Assembly: GCF_022549785.1 (NCBI RefSeq)
Contig: NZ_JAKZGO010000004.1
Location: 235,603-299,602 of the forward strand
Reading direction: 5' to 3'
Source: Belliella alkalica
GTDB lineage: Bacteria > Bacteroidota > Bacteroidia > Cytophagales > Cyclobacteriaceae
DNA: 64,000 bases
This document shows, piece after piece, positions 11,964 to 21,164 of the stretch. Every line of letters begins with the position of its first letter. The first letter of the stretch is position 1. The notes below the pieces were generated by a model, which saw only the letters and a program-made list of their open reading frames with translations, made no database searches and had not been told where the DNA came from. A program made the position numbers and the translations under genes.

Positions 11964-12404
11964 ATGGATAACACTAGTCTTACACCGACGTTCCCAATGC
12001 CTATGCGAGGCTTGTTATTACTTACAGGAATGTACAGCTTTGCTTGGTCTGCTTTTTTCAGGTATTTTGGAGAAGACCTCTTGAGGTGGTTATCTATGGA
12101 GTCTGTTGCGCCTGTTGGTTTGAGTGCAACAGCTTTGGGTAGCTTTGGGATGCTTGTAGGCTTCTTGGTTTTTCTCAGTGCTTTCTATCCTATTTCATGG
12201 CATTACCTTATTGTAGTAGGTATTGCTGGAAAATTAGCTCTTGCTCTTTGGTTTGGGTTTGGGTTTGTTCCTGAATTAGGATGGAATAAAAGGACTATTT
12301 TCCACCTTGTATTCACAGAATTACTTTGGCTAATTCCATTAATCACAATTTATTTGCGCGCAATGAAAGTAAGAAGCTATATCAAGGCCTTGCCAGAAGA
12401 ATAA
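11964..12404 (+). CDS. Small four-helix membrane protein, unknown function
   Basis: 146 aa with four hydrophobic segments at roughly residues 14-33, 52-75, 80-100 and 110-130. Polar ends are short and no known motif is seen. It ends 25 bases before the likely start of the following lipoprotein gene, so the two are probably co-transcribed. The function cannot be inferred. Confidence 0.75.
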   Translation: MDNTSLTPTFPMPMRGLLLLTGMYSFAWSAFFRYFGEDLLRWLSMESVAPVGLSATALGSFGMLVGFLVFLSAFYPISWHYLIVVGIAGKLALALWFGFGFVPELGWNKRTIFHLVFTELLWLIPLITIYLRAMKVRSYIKALPEE

Positions 12405-12429
12405 TTTCATGTTACTCCTATTCTACATT

Positions 12430-13647
12430 ATGAAGCGTTCCACAATTCTTTTTCTCATAGCATTCATGTTTTCGTGCGCTTCCAGAAATGAAGAGGTAAT
12501 TGAAGTGTTTAGCATAGAAAGTATTCACACTTTTGCTGAACCAAATGTTAAATTTGGAGAGCCTTATCTCTTTACTTCTCCAAAAGGTAAAGTTTATCTT
12601 TCATGGATCGAGGTGGAAGAAGAGATTAATTACTTGAAATATTCTCAATTATTTGATGGTGAATGGTCTCCCCCAATTCAAATTGCATCAGGCTCAGACT
12701 GGTTTGTGAATTGGGCAGATTATCCGCAATTAGCAGCTTTTGAAGACGGTACTTTAATTGCCTTCTTTTTGGTAAAAAATGGGAAAGGGACTTTTTCTTA
12801 CGATATCAAGACTACGGTTTCGCAAAATGGTCTTGATTGGTCAGATCCAATGGTAATTCATGATGATGGTACCCAAACTGAGCATGGTTTTGGGTCGATG
12901 TTTCCGTGGGGGAATGACATGTTGATAACTTGGCTTGATGGAAGGAATACGCAAGAAGGCAGTCACGATCATGCAAACCATAATGGACATGCAGGTCAAA
13001 TGAATCTTCGAGCAGCAATATTGACGAATGAGGGGGTGAAGTTGGATGAATGGCTTTTAGATGACCGTGTTTGTGATTGTTGTCAAACAGCAATTATACT
13101 TTTTGAAAATTCGCCGATGGTATTCTTCAGAGATCGATCACATCAAGAAGTTAGAGATATTGGGATGATTCGATTTGTGGACAACACTTGGCAAGAGACC
13201 CAACCTGTTTACAATGATTTTTGGAAAGTCGAAGGCTGTCCTGTAAATGGTCCTAGAGCAGCGAGTTTTGGAAATACCTCCGCTGTGGTTTGGTACACTG
13301 GAGTCAATGGTAAATCAGAGGTAAAGGTGTCTTTTATCCAATCAGGTGAATCTACTTTTGATAAGCCAATCAAAATAGATTTAGGGAAAACAATTGGTAG
13401 GGTAGATATAGCGCTTTTGGATGAAGAAACAGCAGTTGTGTCCTGGATGGAAGGTTCCAATATCTATCTAAGAGAAGTCAATGTAAATGGTGTGACAGCA
13501 AAGCCAATTCTTATCGCCTCCTCATCTGAAAAAAGATCGAGCGGTTTTCCACAGTTAACTATTGATGATGAAACAATTGTCTTAGCTTGGTCTGATGACA
13601 GCGGTGATGATCCTGTAATAAAAACAGCCAAGATAAAGGTTAGGTAG
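12430..13647 (+). CDS. Sialidase-like beta-propeller lipoprotein
   Basis: 405 aa from the ATG at 12430, which begins a clean lipoprotein signal (MKRSTILFLIAFMFSCAS); an upstream in-frame ATG at 12409 would add seven hydrophobic residues and is less likely. The body shows repeated strand patterns with WSDPMVIHDDG, LITWLDGRN and VVWYTG, typical of BNR/sialidase-like propellers. The segment DRVCDCCQTA holds a Cys cluster and SHDHANHNGHAG is His-rich, so metal binding is possible. No catalytic sialidase set is clear. It is coupled to the upstream membrane-protein gene. Confidence 0.65.
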   Translation: MKRSTILFLIAFMFSCASRNEEVIEVFSIESIHTFAEPNVKFGEPYLFTSPKGKVYLSWIEVEEEINYLKYSQLFDGEWSPPIQIASGSDWFVNWADYPQLAAFEDGTLIAFFLVKNGKGTFSYDIKTTVSQNGLDWSDPMVIHDDGTQTEHGFGSMFPWGNDMLITWLDGRNTQEGSHDHANHNGHAGQMNLRAAILTNEGVKLDEWLLDDRVCDCCQTAIILFENSPMVFFRDRSHQEVRDIGMIRFVDNTWQETQPVYNDFWKVEGCPVNGPRAASFGNTSAVVWYTGVNGKSEVKVSFIQSGESTFDKPIKIDLGKTIGRVDIALLDEETAVVSWMEGSNIYLREVNVNGVTAKPILIASSSEKRSSGFPQLTIDDETIVLAWSDDSGDDPVIKTAKIKVR

Positions 13648-13717
13648 CATTTTTTATTTTACCATTTAGTGGAATCTCACTATTCAATAAATTATTTCTA
13701 AAGACTGTTATATAAAA

Positions 13718-13886
13718 ATATGTATATCCGCTTTCTTGCGCGTAGCCAATCGATAGCTTGTTGGGTGAGTGATTTCAAGTTGGTTGACCACGCCGCGGCG
13801 CACAAGTATGGGCTGTAGTCGGTCGACTAGTATCCACCTGATCTTGCCTCTTCTTACCCAACATTCAACATTGCGAATACTCATAT
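13718..13886. repeat. Dispersed element with conserved ends, copy 1
   Basis: On the minus strand the first 35 bases (ATATGAGTATTCGCAATGTT...) and last 35 bases (...GGATATACATAT) closely match those of the element at 27204-27356, while the middles differ. The ends are inverted repeats of each other (ATATGAGTATTCGC against ATATGTATATCCGC). Short frames across both copies give similar peptide ends but different middles, so they are probably not genes. Confidence 0.6.
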
Positions 13887-13889
13887 AAA

Positions 13890-13922
13890 AAAACCCTCCA
13901 GAAATGATTTTCAGAGGGTTTT
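13890..13922 (-). terminator. Rho-independent terminator of the 58-aa protein gene
   Basis: A perfect 9-bp stem, AAAACCCTC with GAGGGTTTT, with a run of seven T on the minus strand. It lies 27 bases past the small gene's stop and directly abuts the repeat element. Confidence 0.85.
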
Positions 13923-13948
13923 GCATTTAATATTTAACTTAACAAAAA

Positions 13949-14125
13949 TCAACTTCCACAACCAACGCAGTCGATGTGGCTATCCATCGGCTTTACTCCT
14001 TTGAGTTGCATTTCCAAGTTGTGGATTTGATCTCTTGTATCCATGTCTTGAAACATGTCTCCAGTCAGGCTAGACTTCAATTCTTCAATTCTTTTTTCGA
14101 GTGATGTGGTCTGTTCTGTAGTCAT
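13949..14125 (-). CDS. 58-aa protein with C-terminal CVGCG motif
   Basis: 58 codons from ATG at 14123-14125 to TGA at 13949-13951. The protein begins MTTEQTTSLEKRIEELK, continues as an amphipathic helix, and ends DCVGCGS. Short Bacteroidota proteins with this ending are common and uncharacterised. It has its own terminator 27 bases downstream and a free-standing upstream region, so it is likely an independent gene. The CxxCG tail suggests metal or Fe-S binding or a redox role, but that is inference only. Confidence 0.72.
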   Translation of the reverse strand: MTTEQTTSLEKRIEELKSSLTGDMFQDMDTRDQIHNLEMQLKGVKPMDSHIDCVGCGS

Positions 14126-14458
14126 AATTTGTTTGGTTTTTATTCTAATCGATTTTCAATATAAAAAAGTTCTGTAAAATTTTCACACTGTTGACCCTAA
14201 GAACTTTAATTTATTTGTGGCTGAAATTGTCATGAGGCTTTTAATTTTTTTCCAGCAGATGTTATATCCAATCTGCTGACTGCTTTGTGTAATAATTGAC
14301 AATTATCCACAAAATTATAGCTAGTTTATTCCTTCCTGACAAAGAAGCGGATTGTCTTATTTCTTTAATTTCTTCTCTAAAGGAACAATCCTTGTACAAT
14401 TTTTGTCACTTATAGTAATAATGTTAGTTTCTATTTTTAACCTAAAACCCTCAAATCA
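14126..14458. other. Divergent intergenic region, nothing further seen
   Basis: 333 AT-rich bases between the 58-aa protein gene and the M20 peptidase gene. It must hold both promoters, but no convincing TTG/TANNTTTG pair or operator stands out. Confidence 0.4.
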
Positions 14459-15592
14459 ATGGAGAAAGTGATTTTCGATCAACTAAAAGAGTTCAGGAAA
14501 ACATTGCACCAAAACCCTGAATTATCAGGTGAAGAGAAAGAAACTGCCGATCGTGTGGTAAAGTTTTTTGAATTGATTAAGCCTGATTTAACGATCAATA
14601 AGCTTGGAGGAAACGGCTTGGCATTTGTGTTTGAAGGGAAAGAGGAAGGAATGACCTCACTCTTTAGATGTGAGCTTGATGCTTTGCCAATCGTAGAAAA
14701 CAACAATATAAAACATCGGAGTAAAGTTCCTGGTATCTCTCATTTATGCGGGCATGATGGCCACATGGCAATCGTTGCAGGTTTAGGATTACATCTTAAA
14801 GACCACCGTCCAAAAAAAGGGCGCGTTGTATTGCTTTTTCAGCCTGCTGAAGAGACTGGTAAAGGTGCAGAATCGGTGATCAAGGATAAGAAGTTTTCGC
14901 AGATTAGACCTGATTATGCCTTTGCACTTCACAATTTGCCAGGCTATGACAAAAATCAAATAGTGATGAAAAAAGGAGCATTTGCAGCTGCTTCTGTTGG
15001 CATGATTATTAAACTAAAAGGGAAAAATGCGCATGCATCACATCCCGAAGATGGTAATAGCCCCGCTGAAGCCATGTCCAAAACCATCGTAGCTTTGCAA
15101 AAGTTGCCTGATGCGATGAAAAAGTTTACTTTGATTACTGTAATTCATGCTAGGCTAGGTGAAGTTGCTTTTGGGACTACACCAGGAGATGCTACTGTGA
15201 TGGCGACATTGAGGGCTTATGAAACGGAGACGAGGGACTTGCTAGTCACTTATGCAGAAAAACTTTGTACACAAATTTCAAAAGAGTATGGGCTTGAAAT
15301 TTCTTTTGAATATGTGGAAGGATTTGATGCTACTCATAATCATGAGGAGTCTTGGGAGTTTGCAAATGAAGCAGCAAAAAAATTAAAACTTAAGACCAAA
15401 CATATAAGGATTCCATTCCGATGGTCTGAAGATTTTGGACATTTTTCCAACAACACCAAAACGCTTCTTTTTGGCTTAGGAGCTGGCAAAAAACAACCGC
15501 AACTTCATGAAAACAATTATGATTTTCCAGACGACATTATTCCTGCTGGAGTAAAGATGTTTGAAGAAATCATCAATCAAATACATGGATAA
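14459..15592 (+). CDS. M20 family metallo-amidohydrolase
   Basis: 377 aa. The M20D motifs are present: RCELDALPI, the metal site SHLCGHDGHMAIV, and the general-base region FQPAEETGKGAE. A lid domain follows (about residues 180-290) before the last metal-ligand region. The family hydrolyses N-acyl amino acids or related amides with two metal ions, in the cytosol since no signal peptide is seen. It precedes alanine racemase by 166 bases in the same direction, so a link to amino-acid or peptidoglycan turnover is possible. A paralogue lies at 26011. Confidence 0.85.
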   Translation: MEKVIFDQLKEFRKTLHQNPELSGEEKETADRVVKFFELIKPDLTINKLGGNGLAFVFEGKEEGMTSLFRCELDALPIVENNNIKHRSKVPGISHLCGHDGHMAIVAGLGLHLKDHRPKKGRVVLLFQPAEETGKGAESVIKDKKFSQIRPDYAFALHNLPGYDKNQIVMKKGAFAAASVGMIIKLKGKNAHASHPEDGNSPAEAMSKTIVALQKLPDAMKKFTLITVIHARLGEVAFGTTPGDATVMATLRAYETETRDLLVTYAEKLCTQISKEYGLEISFEYVEGFDATHNHEESWEFANEAAKKLKLKTKHIRIPFRWSEDFGHFSNNTKTLLFGLGAGKKQPQLHENNYDFPDDIIPAGVKMFEEIINQIHG

Positions 15593-15758
15593 AATCCATT
15601 CCAATATTTAGTTTAGAGCCCATGCAAATCAGGGATTCGTTATAAATCAAAACTCTAATTCATTTACCTCTAATGGAAGTTGTGATTTACAAACTGTCTG
15701 AAAAGTATAACATTACCCCAAACCTCTTGTTTTTCCTTTAGAATCTATCAAATTCCCT

Positions 15759-16913
15759 ATGAATCATACCTCTTATATTGAAATAAGCAAGTCAGCATAC
15801 AAAAAGAATATTCATTTTTTGAGATCGGAAGTAGGTGAAAACACCACGATATCGGCAGTGGTCAAAGGAAATGCCTATGGACATGGGATCGAAAATATTG
15901 TACCTATAGCTGAGGGAGTTGGAATCCGTCACTTCAGTGCATTCAGTGCTGACGAGGCTATTAGAGTTTATAATTCCAGTAAAAAGCAATCAGAAATCAT
16001 GATTATGGGTATGCTCCAAAACACTGATTTGGAGGGGTTGATCGAAAAAGGGATCAGTTTTTTTGTATTCGAATTTGATAGACTTGAAGAAACAATCAAA
16101 GCCGCCAAAAAACTTCAGCTCAAAGCAAAAGTTCACATTGAAGTGGAGACTGGCTTCCACCGTACTGGATTTGAATGGGAAGACAGAGAAAAGTTATTCA
16201 AAACACTAAGCTCTAATTTAGAACATTTGACACTTTCTGGATTGTGTACACATTATGCGGGTGCGGAGAGTGTTTCAAATTATGTGAGAGTTAGAGACCA
16301 AATAAAAAAATACTTGGCCTATAAAGATTGGCTCCTTGAAAAAGGACTACTATTCGAAAAGTTCCATACGGCATGTTCAGCCGCTACTTTTAGCTATCCT
16401 GAGACGATTATGGATATGGTGAGGATAGGGATTGCGTCTTACGGTTTTTGGCCGACGCAAGAGACATATATGTACAAATTCAAGACACTTCCCGAAAACA
16501 ACAAAAATCCATTGAAGAGATTGATCAATTGGAAGAGCAGTATCATGAGTTTGAAAAAGGTAAAAATGGGAGACTTTATAGGCTACGGGTCTAGTTATAT
16601 GGCACCAAGGGATATGGTAATTGCTCTCGTTCCAATAGGATATTCACATGGATATAGTCGCTTACTCAGCAACCAAGGGAAAGTATTGATCTCAGGCAAA
16701 ATCGTATCTGTAGTAGGCACAGTCACCATGAATAGCATTGCAATAGATATTACTGACTTGAGTGGTGTCAAAAAGGGTGATGAAGTAGTATTGATAGGAA
16801 AGCAAAAAAAGAATGAAATCACAGTTGCTTCATTTGGCGAGTCTATTCAACAAATTAATTACGAATTGCTTACAAGATTACCACTTGATATACCTCGAAA
16901 TGTCATTGCTTAG
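15759..16913 (+). CDS. alr: Alanine racemase
   Basis: 384 aa, the normal length. The PLP lysine is Lys36 in VVKGNAYGHG and the second catalytic base is Tyr295 in PIGYSHGYSR. It interconverts L- and D-alanine for peptidoglycan. The usual GxVxMDxxxxD stretch reads GTVTMNSIAIDITD, with Asn in place of Asp, and the C-terminus is RLPLDIPRNVIA rather than the common RIxxRVPR; a relaxed-specificity racemase is therefore possible. A bidirectional terminator follows. Confidence 0.88.
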   Translation: MNHTSYIEISKSAYKKNIHFLRSEVGENTTISAVVKGNAYGHGIENIVPIAEGVGIRHFSAFSADEAIRVYNSSKKQSEIMIMGMLQNTDLEGLIEKGISFFVFEFDRLEETIKAAKKLQLKAKVHIEVETGFHRTGFEWEDREKLFKTLSSNLEHLTLSGLCTHYAGAESVSNYVRVRDQIKKYLAYKDWLLEKGLLFEKFHTACSAATFSYPETIMDMVRIGIASYGFWPTQETYMYKFKTLPENNKNPLKRLINWKSSIMSLKKVKMGDFIGYGSSYMAPRDMVIALVPIGYSHGYSRLLSNQGKVLISGKIVSVVGTVTMNSIAIDITDLSGVKKGDEVVLIGKQKKNEITVASFGESIQQINYELLTRLPLDIPRNVIA

Positions 16914-16980
16914 TATTATTCAAAGGTATTCGTACAATTTAAGATCTGTTGAGTGAGATAAATCAGGAAATGATGGAATT

Positions 16981-17038
16981 AAAAAAGAGGTTTAAAAATG
17001 AAAAATATATCAGCTTCATTTTTAAACCTCTTTTTTTT
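16981..17038. terminator. Bidirectional terminator between alr and desaturase
   Basis: A long stem formed by A6 GAGGTTTAAAAATGAA and TTCATTTTTAAACCTC T8 flanks a loop of about 12 bases, between two convergent genes. Confidence 0.92.
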
Positions 17039-17046
17039 AATCTTCC

Positions 17047-18126
17047 TTATGCCGCCTGTCCCGCTTTTTTAAGGAAGTTGTAATGAGACTTTAGTGCAGA
17101 AAAGAAAGATTCATTGTCGTGATAAGGCAAATCAAATTCATGCGCTGTTTCTTTCACTATTTCTGATATAGCTGGATAGTGTATGTGACAGATTTTTGGG
17201 AAAAGATGGTGCTCCACCTGAAAGTTCAACCCACCACAAACAAAGGCTGCTAATTTGCTTTTTCTAGCAAAATTTGCAGTTGTTCTCATCTGATGTGCTG
17301 CCCATGATTCTTCAATGTTTTCATTCTCTTTGGGATGTGGTATGTGTGTTTCCTCTACCAAGTGAGCCAACTGAAATACCAAACCCAATACTAATCCCAT
17401 CGTGAAATTCATAGCCAAATAGCCAATCAAAAACTGCCACCATGTGATGTCCATGATCACCAATGGCAAGATGATATACATTGTATAATATACTAACTTG
17501 TAGAAAAACAGGTTAAAGTATTCAATTTTTGGATGATTATTGACGTGCGCACCTATTCTTGTTTGGAAGAATTTGACATAGTCTTTTCTAAAAAACCAAG
17601 AAATAGAAGCAAGTGAATAAAGGAAAAACGCATAAAAATGCTGGTATTTATGAATTGGTTTGATTTCTTCATCCTTAGAAACACGAATCAAGCCTGGAGC
17701 CACATCCAAATCACCGTCATGCCCCATAATATTGGTGTAAGTATGGTGTACTTTGTTGTGTGTGATTTTCCAGATATATACGTTTGCACCGATCAAATTG
17801 AATATGTATCCCAAGGAGTTGTTGATCCATTGCTTTTTGGAATAAGAACCATGTAAGGCATCGTGACAAATATTGAAACCTATAAAGGACATTGTTGCTC
17901 CAAGTCCAATAGCTAATAAAAGACTGCCCCAAAGTGAAAATGCCTCAAATAGAATCAGAAAATAAAAAGATACAAACAGTGTAAGGTATAGGATGGTCTT
18001 GAAAACCATCAAACCGTTGGCTGTTTTAGATATATTATTACTCTGGAAATAATGGTCAATTCTGGATTTGATAGTAGCAAAAAACTGAGAATTGTTCGAG
18101 TCGACGAACTTAATGGATTGGTTCAT
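17047..18126 (-). CDS. Membrane fatty acid desaturase (front-end type)
   Basis: 359 aa. All three histidine boxes are present: HDALHG, HNKVHHTYTN and QVEHHLFP. The Gln-initiated last box is typical of front-end (delta-5/6-like) acyl-lipid or acyl-CoA desaturases, although the N-terminal cytochrome b5 domain of eukaryotic ones is missing. Four or more transmembrane segments lie between the boxes. It inserts a double bond into membrane fatty acids using di-iron, oxygen and an electron donor. It is a single gene, terminated at 17038. Confidence 0.88.
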   Translation of the reverse strand: MNQSIKFVDSNNSQFFATIKSRIDHYFQSNNISKTANGLMVFKTILYLTLFVSFYFLILFEAFSLWGSLLLAIGLGATMSFIGFNICHDALHGSYSKKQWINNSLGYIFNLIGANVYIWKITHNKVHHTYTNIMGHDGDLDVAPGLIRVSKDEEIKPIHKYQHFYAFFLYSLASISWFFRKDYVKFFQTRIGAHVNNHPKIEYFNLFFYKLVYYTMYIILPLVIMDITWWQFLIGYLAMNFTMGLVLGLVFQLAHLVEETHIPHPKENENIEESWAAHQMRTTANFARKSKLAAFVCGGLNFQVEHHLFPKICHIHYPAISEIVKETAHEFDLPYHDNESFFSALKSHYNFLKKAGQAA

Positions 18127-18300
18127 ATAGGTAATTGGAATAATTTAATTTATGATGGCTGGGTATGGCCTTTATGTAAGTTTACCGTTTGATTTTTTTT
18201 CAATCAGCTTCCTTACTTCACAGAATTAAGATATTCTTGGCCTTGCTAAGACTTGCGTTAAAATAGTAATGTGAACTGTTTTAAAGTTAGGAAATAAATA

Positions 18301-18768
18301 TTAGTAAGCCAAAATCTTCTTAATATCTGCCGGAGAATAATTGACAGATTTAAGGGTCTTTCTATCTCCTTCTCTAAAGACTAAATAAAGTTCCCCTTCC
18401 TTTTCATAGAAACATGAAACACCTTTATCTTGATAATGTTTGACAGTTGCTTCAGCTTCGGAAATGTCTTTACAAGCCTTACTCATATTAGAACGCTGTA
18501 CCTCGTCAAATAATTCCTTAAATCTATCTGCTAAGCCGAATTCCAATATTGCACCAGAAAGGACATACTGTATATCACACAGTGCATCTGCAACTTCCAC
18601 TAAATCATTGCTGGCTATGGCTTCTTCTAGTTCTTTTAACTCTTCGGCAATCAGTGATACGCGCAAGTCACACCTCTTTTTGTCGGGAATCTGCGGGCTT
18701 GATAATACTGGGTGCTTGAAGGTTTGATGAAATTCAGCAACTGCCGAAAGTGTGCTAGGTTCTTCCAT
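18301..18768 (-). CDS. MazG/PRA-PH-like nucleotide pyrophosphohydrolase
   Basis: 155 aa. The all-alpha NTP pyrophosphohydrolase signature is seen in RVSLIAEELKELEEAI followed by DLVEVADALCDIQYV, the EExxE and ExxD metal motifs. The C-terminal third (from about residue 115) is an added small domain. Members hydrolyse NTPs or phosphoribosyl-ATP to the monophosphate and PPi. A role in sanitising nucleotides or in a side pathway is possible. It starts 123 bases downstream of the previous gene's stop, with a terminator between, so it has its own promoter. Confidence 0.75.
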   Translation of the reverse strand: MEEPSTLSAVAEFHQTFKHPVLSSPQIPDKKRCDLRVSLIAEELKELEEAIASNDLVEVADALCDIQYVLSGAILEFGLADRFKELFDEVQRSNMSKACKDISEAEATVKHYQDKGVSCFYEKEGELYLVFREGDRKTLKSVNYSPADIKKILAY

Positions 18769-18818
18769 AGGTAAATAGGTTTTTGATTTATTGCATTGAA
18801 TTTAACCTTAAAGAAAAC

Positions 18819-18848
18819 AAAAAAGGCCGAAATTATCCGGCCTTTTTT
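18819..18848 (-). terminator. Rho-independent terminator after the 254-aa lipoprotein gene
   Basis: A GGCCG/CGGCC stem with A6 and T6 arms lies 44 bases beyond the stop at 18892. The A- and T-runs would allow function on either strand. Confidence 0.85.
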
Positions 18849-18891
18849 CATAAAAATTAATTCCTAATAAAGTAGTTTTTGTGAAAACCTT

Positions 18892-19656
18892 TTATTTTTT
18901 CTTCAAAATCACTGAAGATTCAAGATTGCTTTCGATTCTAGATAAGATAGTCGCATTTCCATCAGCACTATTTGGCCCGATATCTATCCTTCCATCAGAA
19001 TTTGCATCTACTGCTGTACTAAAATCTACTCCTGCAAAAAGCTTGCTCATATCGAATGAAAGAACCATTTCTGTTTCACCATCTACTTCTATTCCAGTTG
19101 CATTTTCAGATTTAGCTTTTAGAATCTTTTCATTTGTCAACCAGATTGTTGATATTTTCCCATCGATTTCACCTGCTATCCATAGAGATTTCTCATACAT
19201 TGGGTCATTTTCATTTCCTTCTGTCTTTTTGAATAACCTAAAATCAACTTCTGTGTAGTTCCCATCAGGGCTTCTGCCTTCTGCGAGTGTAGAAACCATC
19301 ACATTGCCATTGTTTACAAGGATGAGGTTTCTCGATTTTGAAGCTTCTGTATGGAATGCAGTATTTACATTGGTTTTAAAAGTAATGTCCCCAATGCTGA
19401 TTCCTGCCAACAAGTCCGCTTTAGCAGCGTACTTCATTTCGACATCCTTTGTTCCGACTGAAAATTGGCTTACTTCAAACCCATTCACGTTTACCCTTTC
19501 ATTGATTCGGGCGCCAGCAGTATTACTATTAGAGGCTGTGGCACTTAACGCTACATTGCTTTGTGGTTCATTTGCATTCACATCATCATCTTCTGTACAA
19601 GAAAAAGAGATTAGTCCAATAACTAGAGCAAAAGCAATTTTTTGATAGTTTTTCAT
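18892..19656 (-). CDS. Lipoprotein with Ca-binding-like DxNxDG loop
   Basis: 254 aa from the ATG at 19656, chosen because it begins a lipoprotein signal (MKNYQKIAFALVIGLISFSC); in-frame ATGs at 19668 and 19674 are also possible. After an acidic, Asn/Ser-rich linker comes a beta-rich domain. DANSDGRIDIGPN near the C-terminus looks like a dockerin or EF-hand calcium loop. I do not recognise the family. It is a single gene, between its own terminator and that of SOD. Confidence 0.65.
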   Translation of the reverse strand: MKNYQKIAFALVIGLISFSCTEDDDVNANEPQSNVALSATASNSNTAGARINERVNVNGFEVSQFSVGTKDVEMKYAAKADLLAGISIGDITFKTNVNTAFHTEASKSRNLILVNNGNVMVSTLAEGRSPDGNYTEVDFRLFKKTEGNENDPMYEKSLWIAGEIDGKISTIWLTNEKILKAKSENATGIEVDGETEMVLSFDMSKLFAGVDFSTAVDANSDGRIDIGPNSADGNATILSRIESNLESSVILKKK

Positions 19657-19890
19657 TAAAATTTTCATCTTCATAATATGTTGGTTTAGAACCATACCTA
19701 CGCAATGCCTATGCCAACGAATGGATTAAAAAATGACATTATATTGAGATTTTAAACCTTTTTACTGTTAACTTTTACTTAGAGGTGTAAAAACATTGAT
19801 TTTTGGCTTTAGCAGCCATGACATTCTGCTCCAAATAGGAGGTTCAAAAAATAAAAAATATTCGAAATATCAGCACTCTTGTATGAAATG

Positions 19891-19939
19891 AAAAAGGTGA
19901 AAGTTAAAAGGAAATGTTCCTTTCAACTTTCACCTTTTT
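19891..19939 (-). terminator. Rho-independent terminator of the SOD gene
   Basis: AAAAAGGTGAAAGTT pairs with AACTTTCACCTTTTT in a long stem. It lies about 120 bases past the SOD stop. Confidence 0.88.
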
Positions 19940-20055
19940 GTCCATTCCTATAATATTGGATAAGTGGAGATCTACTTCCTTTGCAGAAACTAGATAAAAG
20001 ATCTACTTGAAGCAATCGATAAGCTGATTGCGACTATCCAGATAACTTCAAGAAA

Positions 20056-20823
20056 TTAAGTCAATGCAGCATATCTTTCAGATACAGCTTTCCAATTGAT
20101 TACATTCCACCAATTTCCTATGTACCCACCTCTATCGTTCATGTACTTTAAGTAATAAGCGTGTTCCCAAACATCAATTCCCAACAAAGGAGTTCCTTTG
20201 AAATCAGAGACATCCATCAATGGATTATCTTGGTTTGGTGTAGAGCCCACCGCGAGTTTTTGGTCATTTCCAACTACTAACCATGCCCAGCCAGATCCAA
20301 ACCTCGTTTTGCCGGCGTCTTCAAATTTTTTGACAAATTCATCGAAGCTACCAAACTCGGCATCTATTGCTGCAGCAAGGTCTCCTTCAGGCTTCCCTCC
20401 AGCATCTGGACCCATTGTTTTCCAAAACAACTCGTGATTATAATGGCCACCGGCATTATTGCGCATTTTCGTAGAGTACTTTGATATATTCATCAAAACA
20501 TCTTCAAGAGGCTTGCTCACATCTACACCTTCTTCAGCAGCTGCCTCAGCTAAGTTTTTGGCATAACCGGCAGCGTGCTTGGTATGGTGAATTTCCATTG
20601 TCATGGCATCGATATGTGGTTCGAGTGCATTGTAGTCATATGGGAGCTGATTTTGGTCAAAGCCAGTACTCAGCGCTATTTTTTCTTCTTCGCTGGCTCC
20701 ACCTCCACAAGCTGAAAGAAAAGCAGAACCAATGACACTAGATCCGAGACCTAAAGCAAATGTTGCTTTAGAACTTTGGCTCAAAAATACTCTTCTTGAT
20801 ACATTAAAGGATGATTTTTTCAT
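20056..20823 (-). CDS. Exported Fe/Mn superoxide dismutase with Tat and lipobox signal
   Basis: 255 aa, about 55 longer than a cytosolic SOD because of an N-terminal signal. The signal carries SRRVFLSQ (twin Arg) and later GSAFLSACGGG, a lipobox, so the enzyme is probably exported folded by Tat and lipidated. The SOD domain has MEIHHTKHAAGY, GGHYNHELFW, GSGWAWLVV and DVWEHAYYLKY, giving the His-His-Asp-His metal set. It would remove superoxide in the periplasm. The metal cannot be told with certainty from sequence. It is a single gene with its own terminator. Confidence 0.92.
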   Translation of the reverse strand: MKKSSFNVSRRVFLSQSSKATFALGLGSSVIGSAFLSACGGGASEEEKIALSTGFDQNQLPYDYNALEPHIDAMTMEIHHTKHAAGYAKNLAEAAAEEGVDVSKPLEDVLMNISKYSTKMRNNAGGHYNHELFWKTMGPDAGGKPEGDLAAAIDAEFGSFDEFVKKFEDAGKTRFGSGWAWLVVGNDQKLAVGSTPNQDNPLMDVSDFKGTPLLGIDVWEHAYYLKYMNDRGGYIGNWWNVINWKAVSERYAALT

Positions 20824-21164
20824 TTTTTTATGGTTTTCCTTTTAATTGATTGCGTTATTTAGATAGCTTTTTTTGGGTCAATTATATTCAATTTGGCCTA
20901 AGTTAAAGATTTCATGCCGATAATAAAACCATATTTCGGACAATAAGTCTGATTTTATGACAAGTTGCTTATGTTTGTAGAACCAATAACCCTTGGTTTG
21001 GTTTTTGAATTAAAGTTTTATCTGTAATTCTATCATTAGGGTTAGTTGGGTTATGGAATGTGGATAAGCTTCTCCTTATTAAAGTTGGAAAAAGGAATTT
21101 CATCTTAAATAAAGGAAGATATCCACCTATTATTACAAACATTGAGCAATTGAGATTTAGTAGA
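20824..21164. other. Divergent intergenic region between SOD and dapF
   Basis: 341 AT-rich bases with no RNA gene or clear palindrome. An in-frame GTG at 21060 would lengthen DapF by 35 residues, but that stretch is unlike the family, so it is treated as untranslated. Confidence 0.4.

Noticed and set aside
13708-13926. 72-codon minus-strand frame across the repeat and terminator
   Set aside because: It runs through the terminator hairpin and the repeat; only its ends match the other copy, so it is a by-product of the element ends.
21060-21164. Extended N-terminus of DapF from GTG at 21060
   Set aside because: The 35 extra residues are unlike the family, whose conserved start matches the ATG at 21165.
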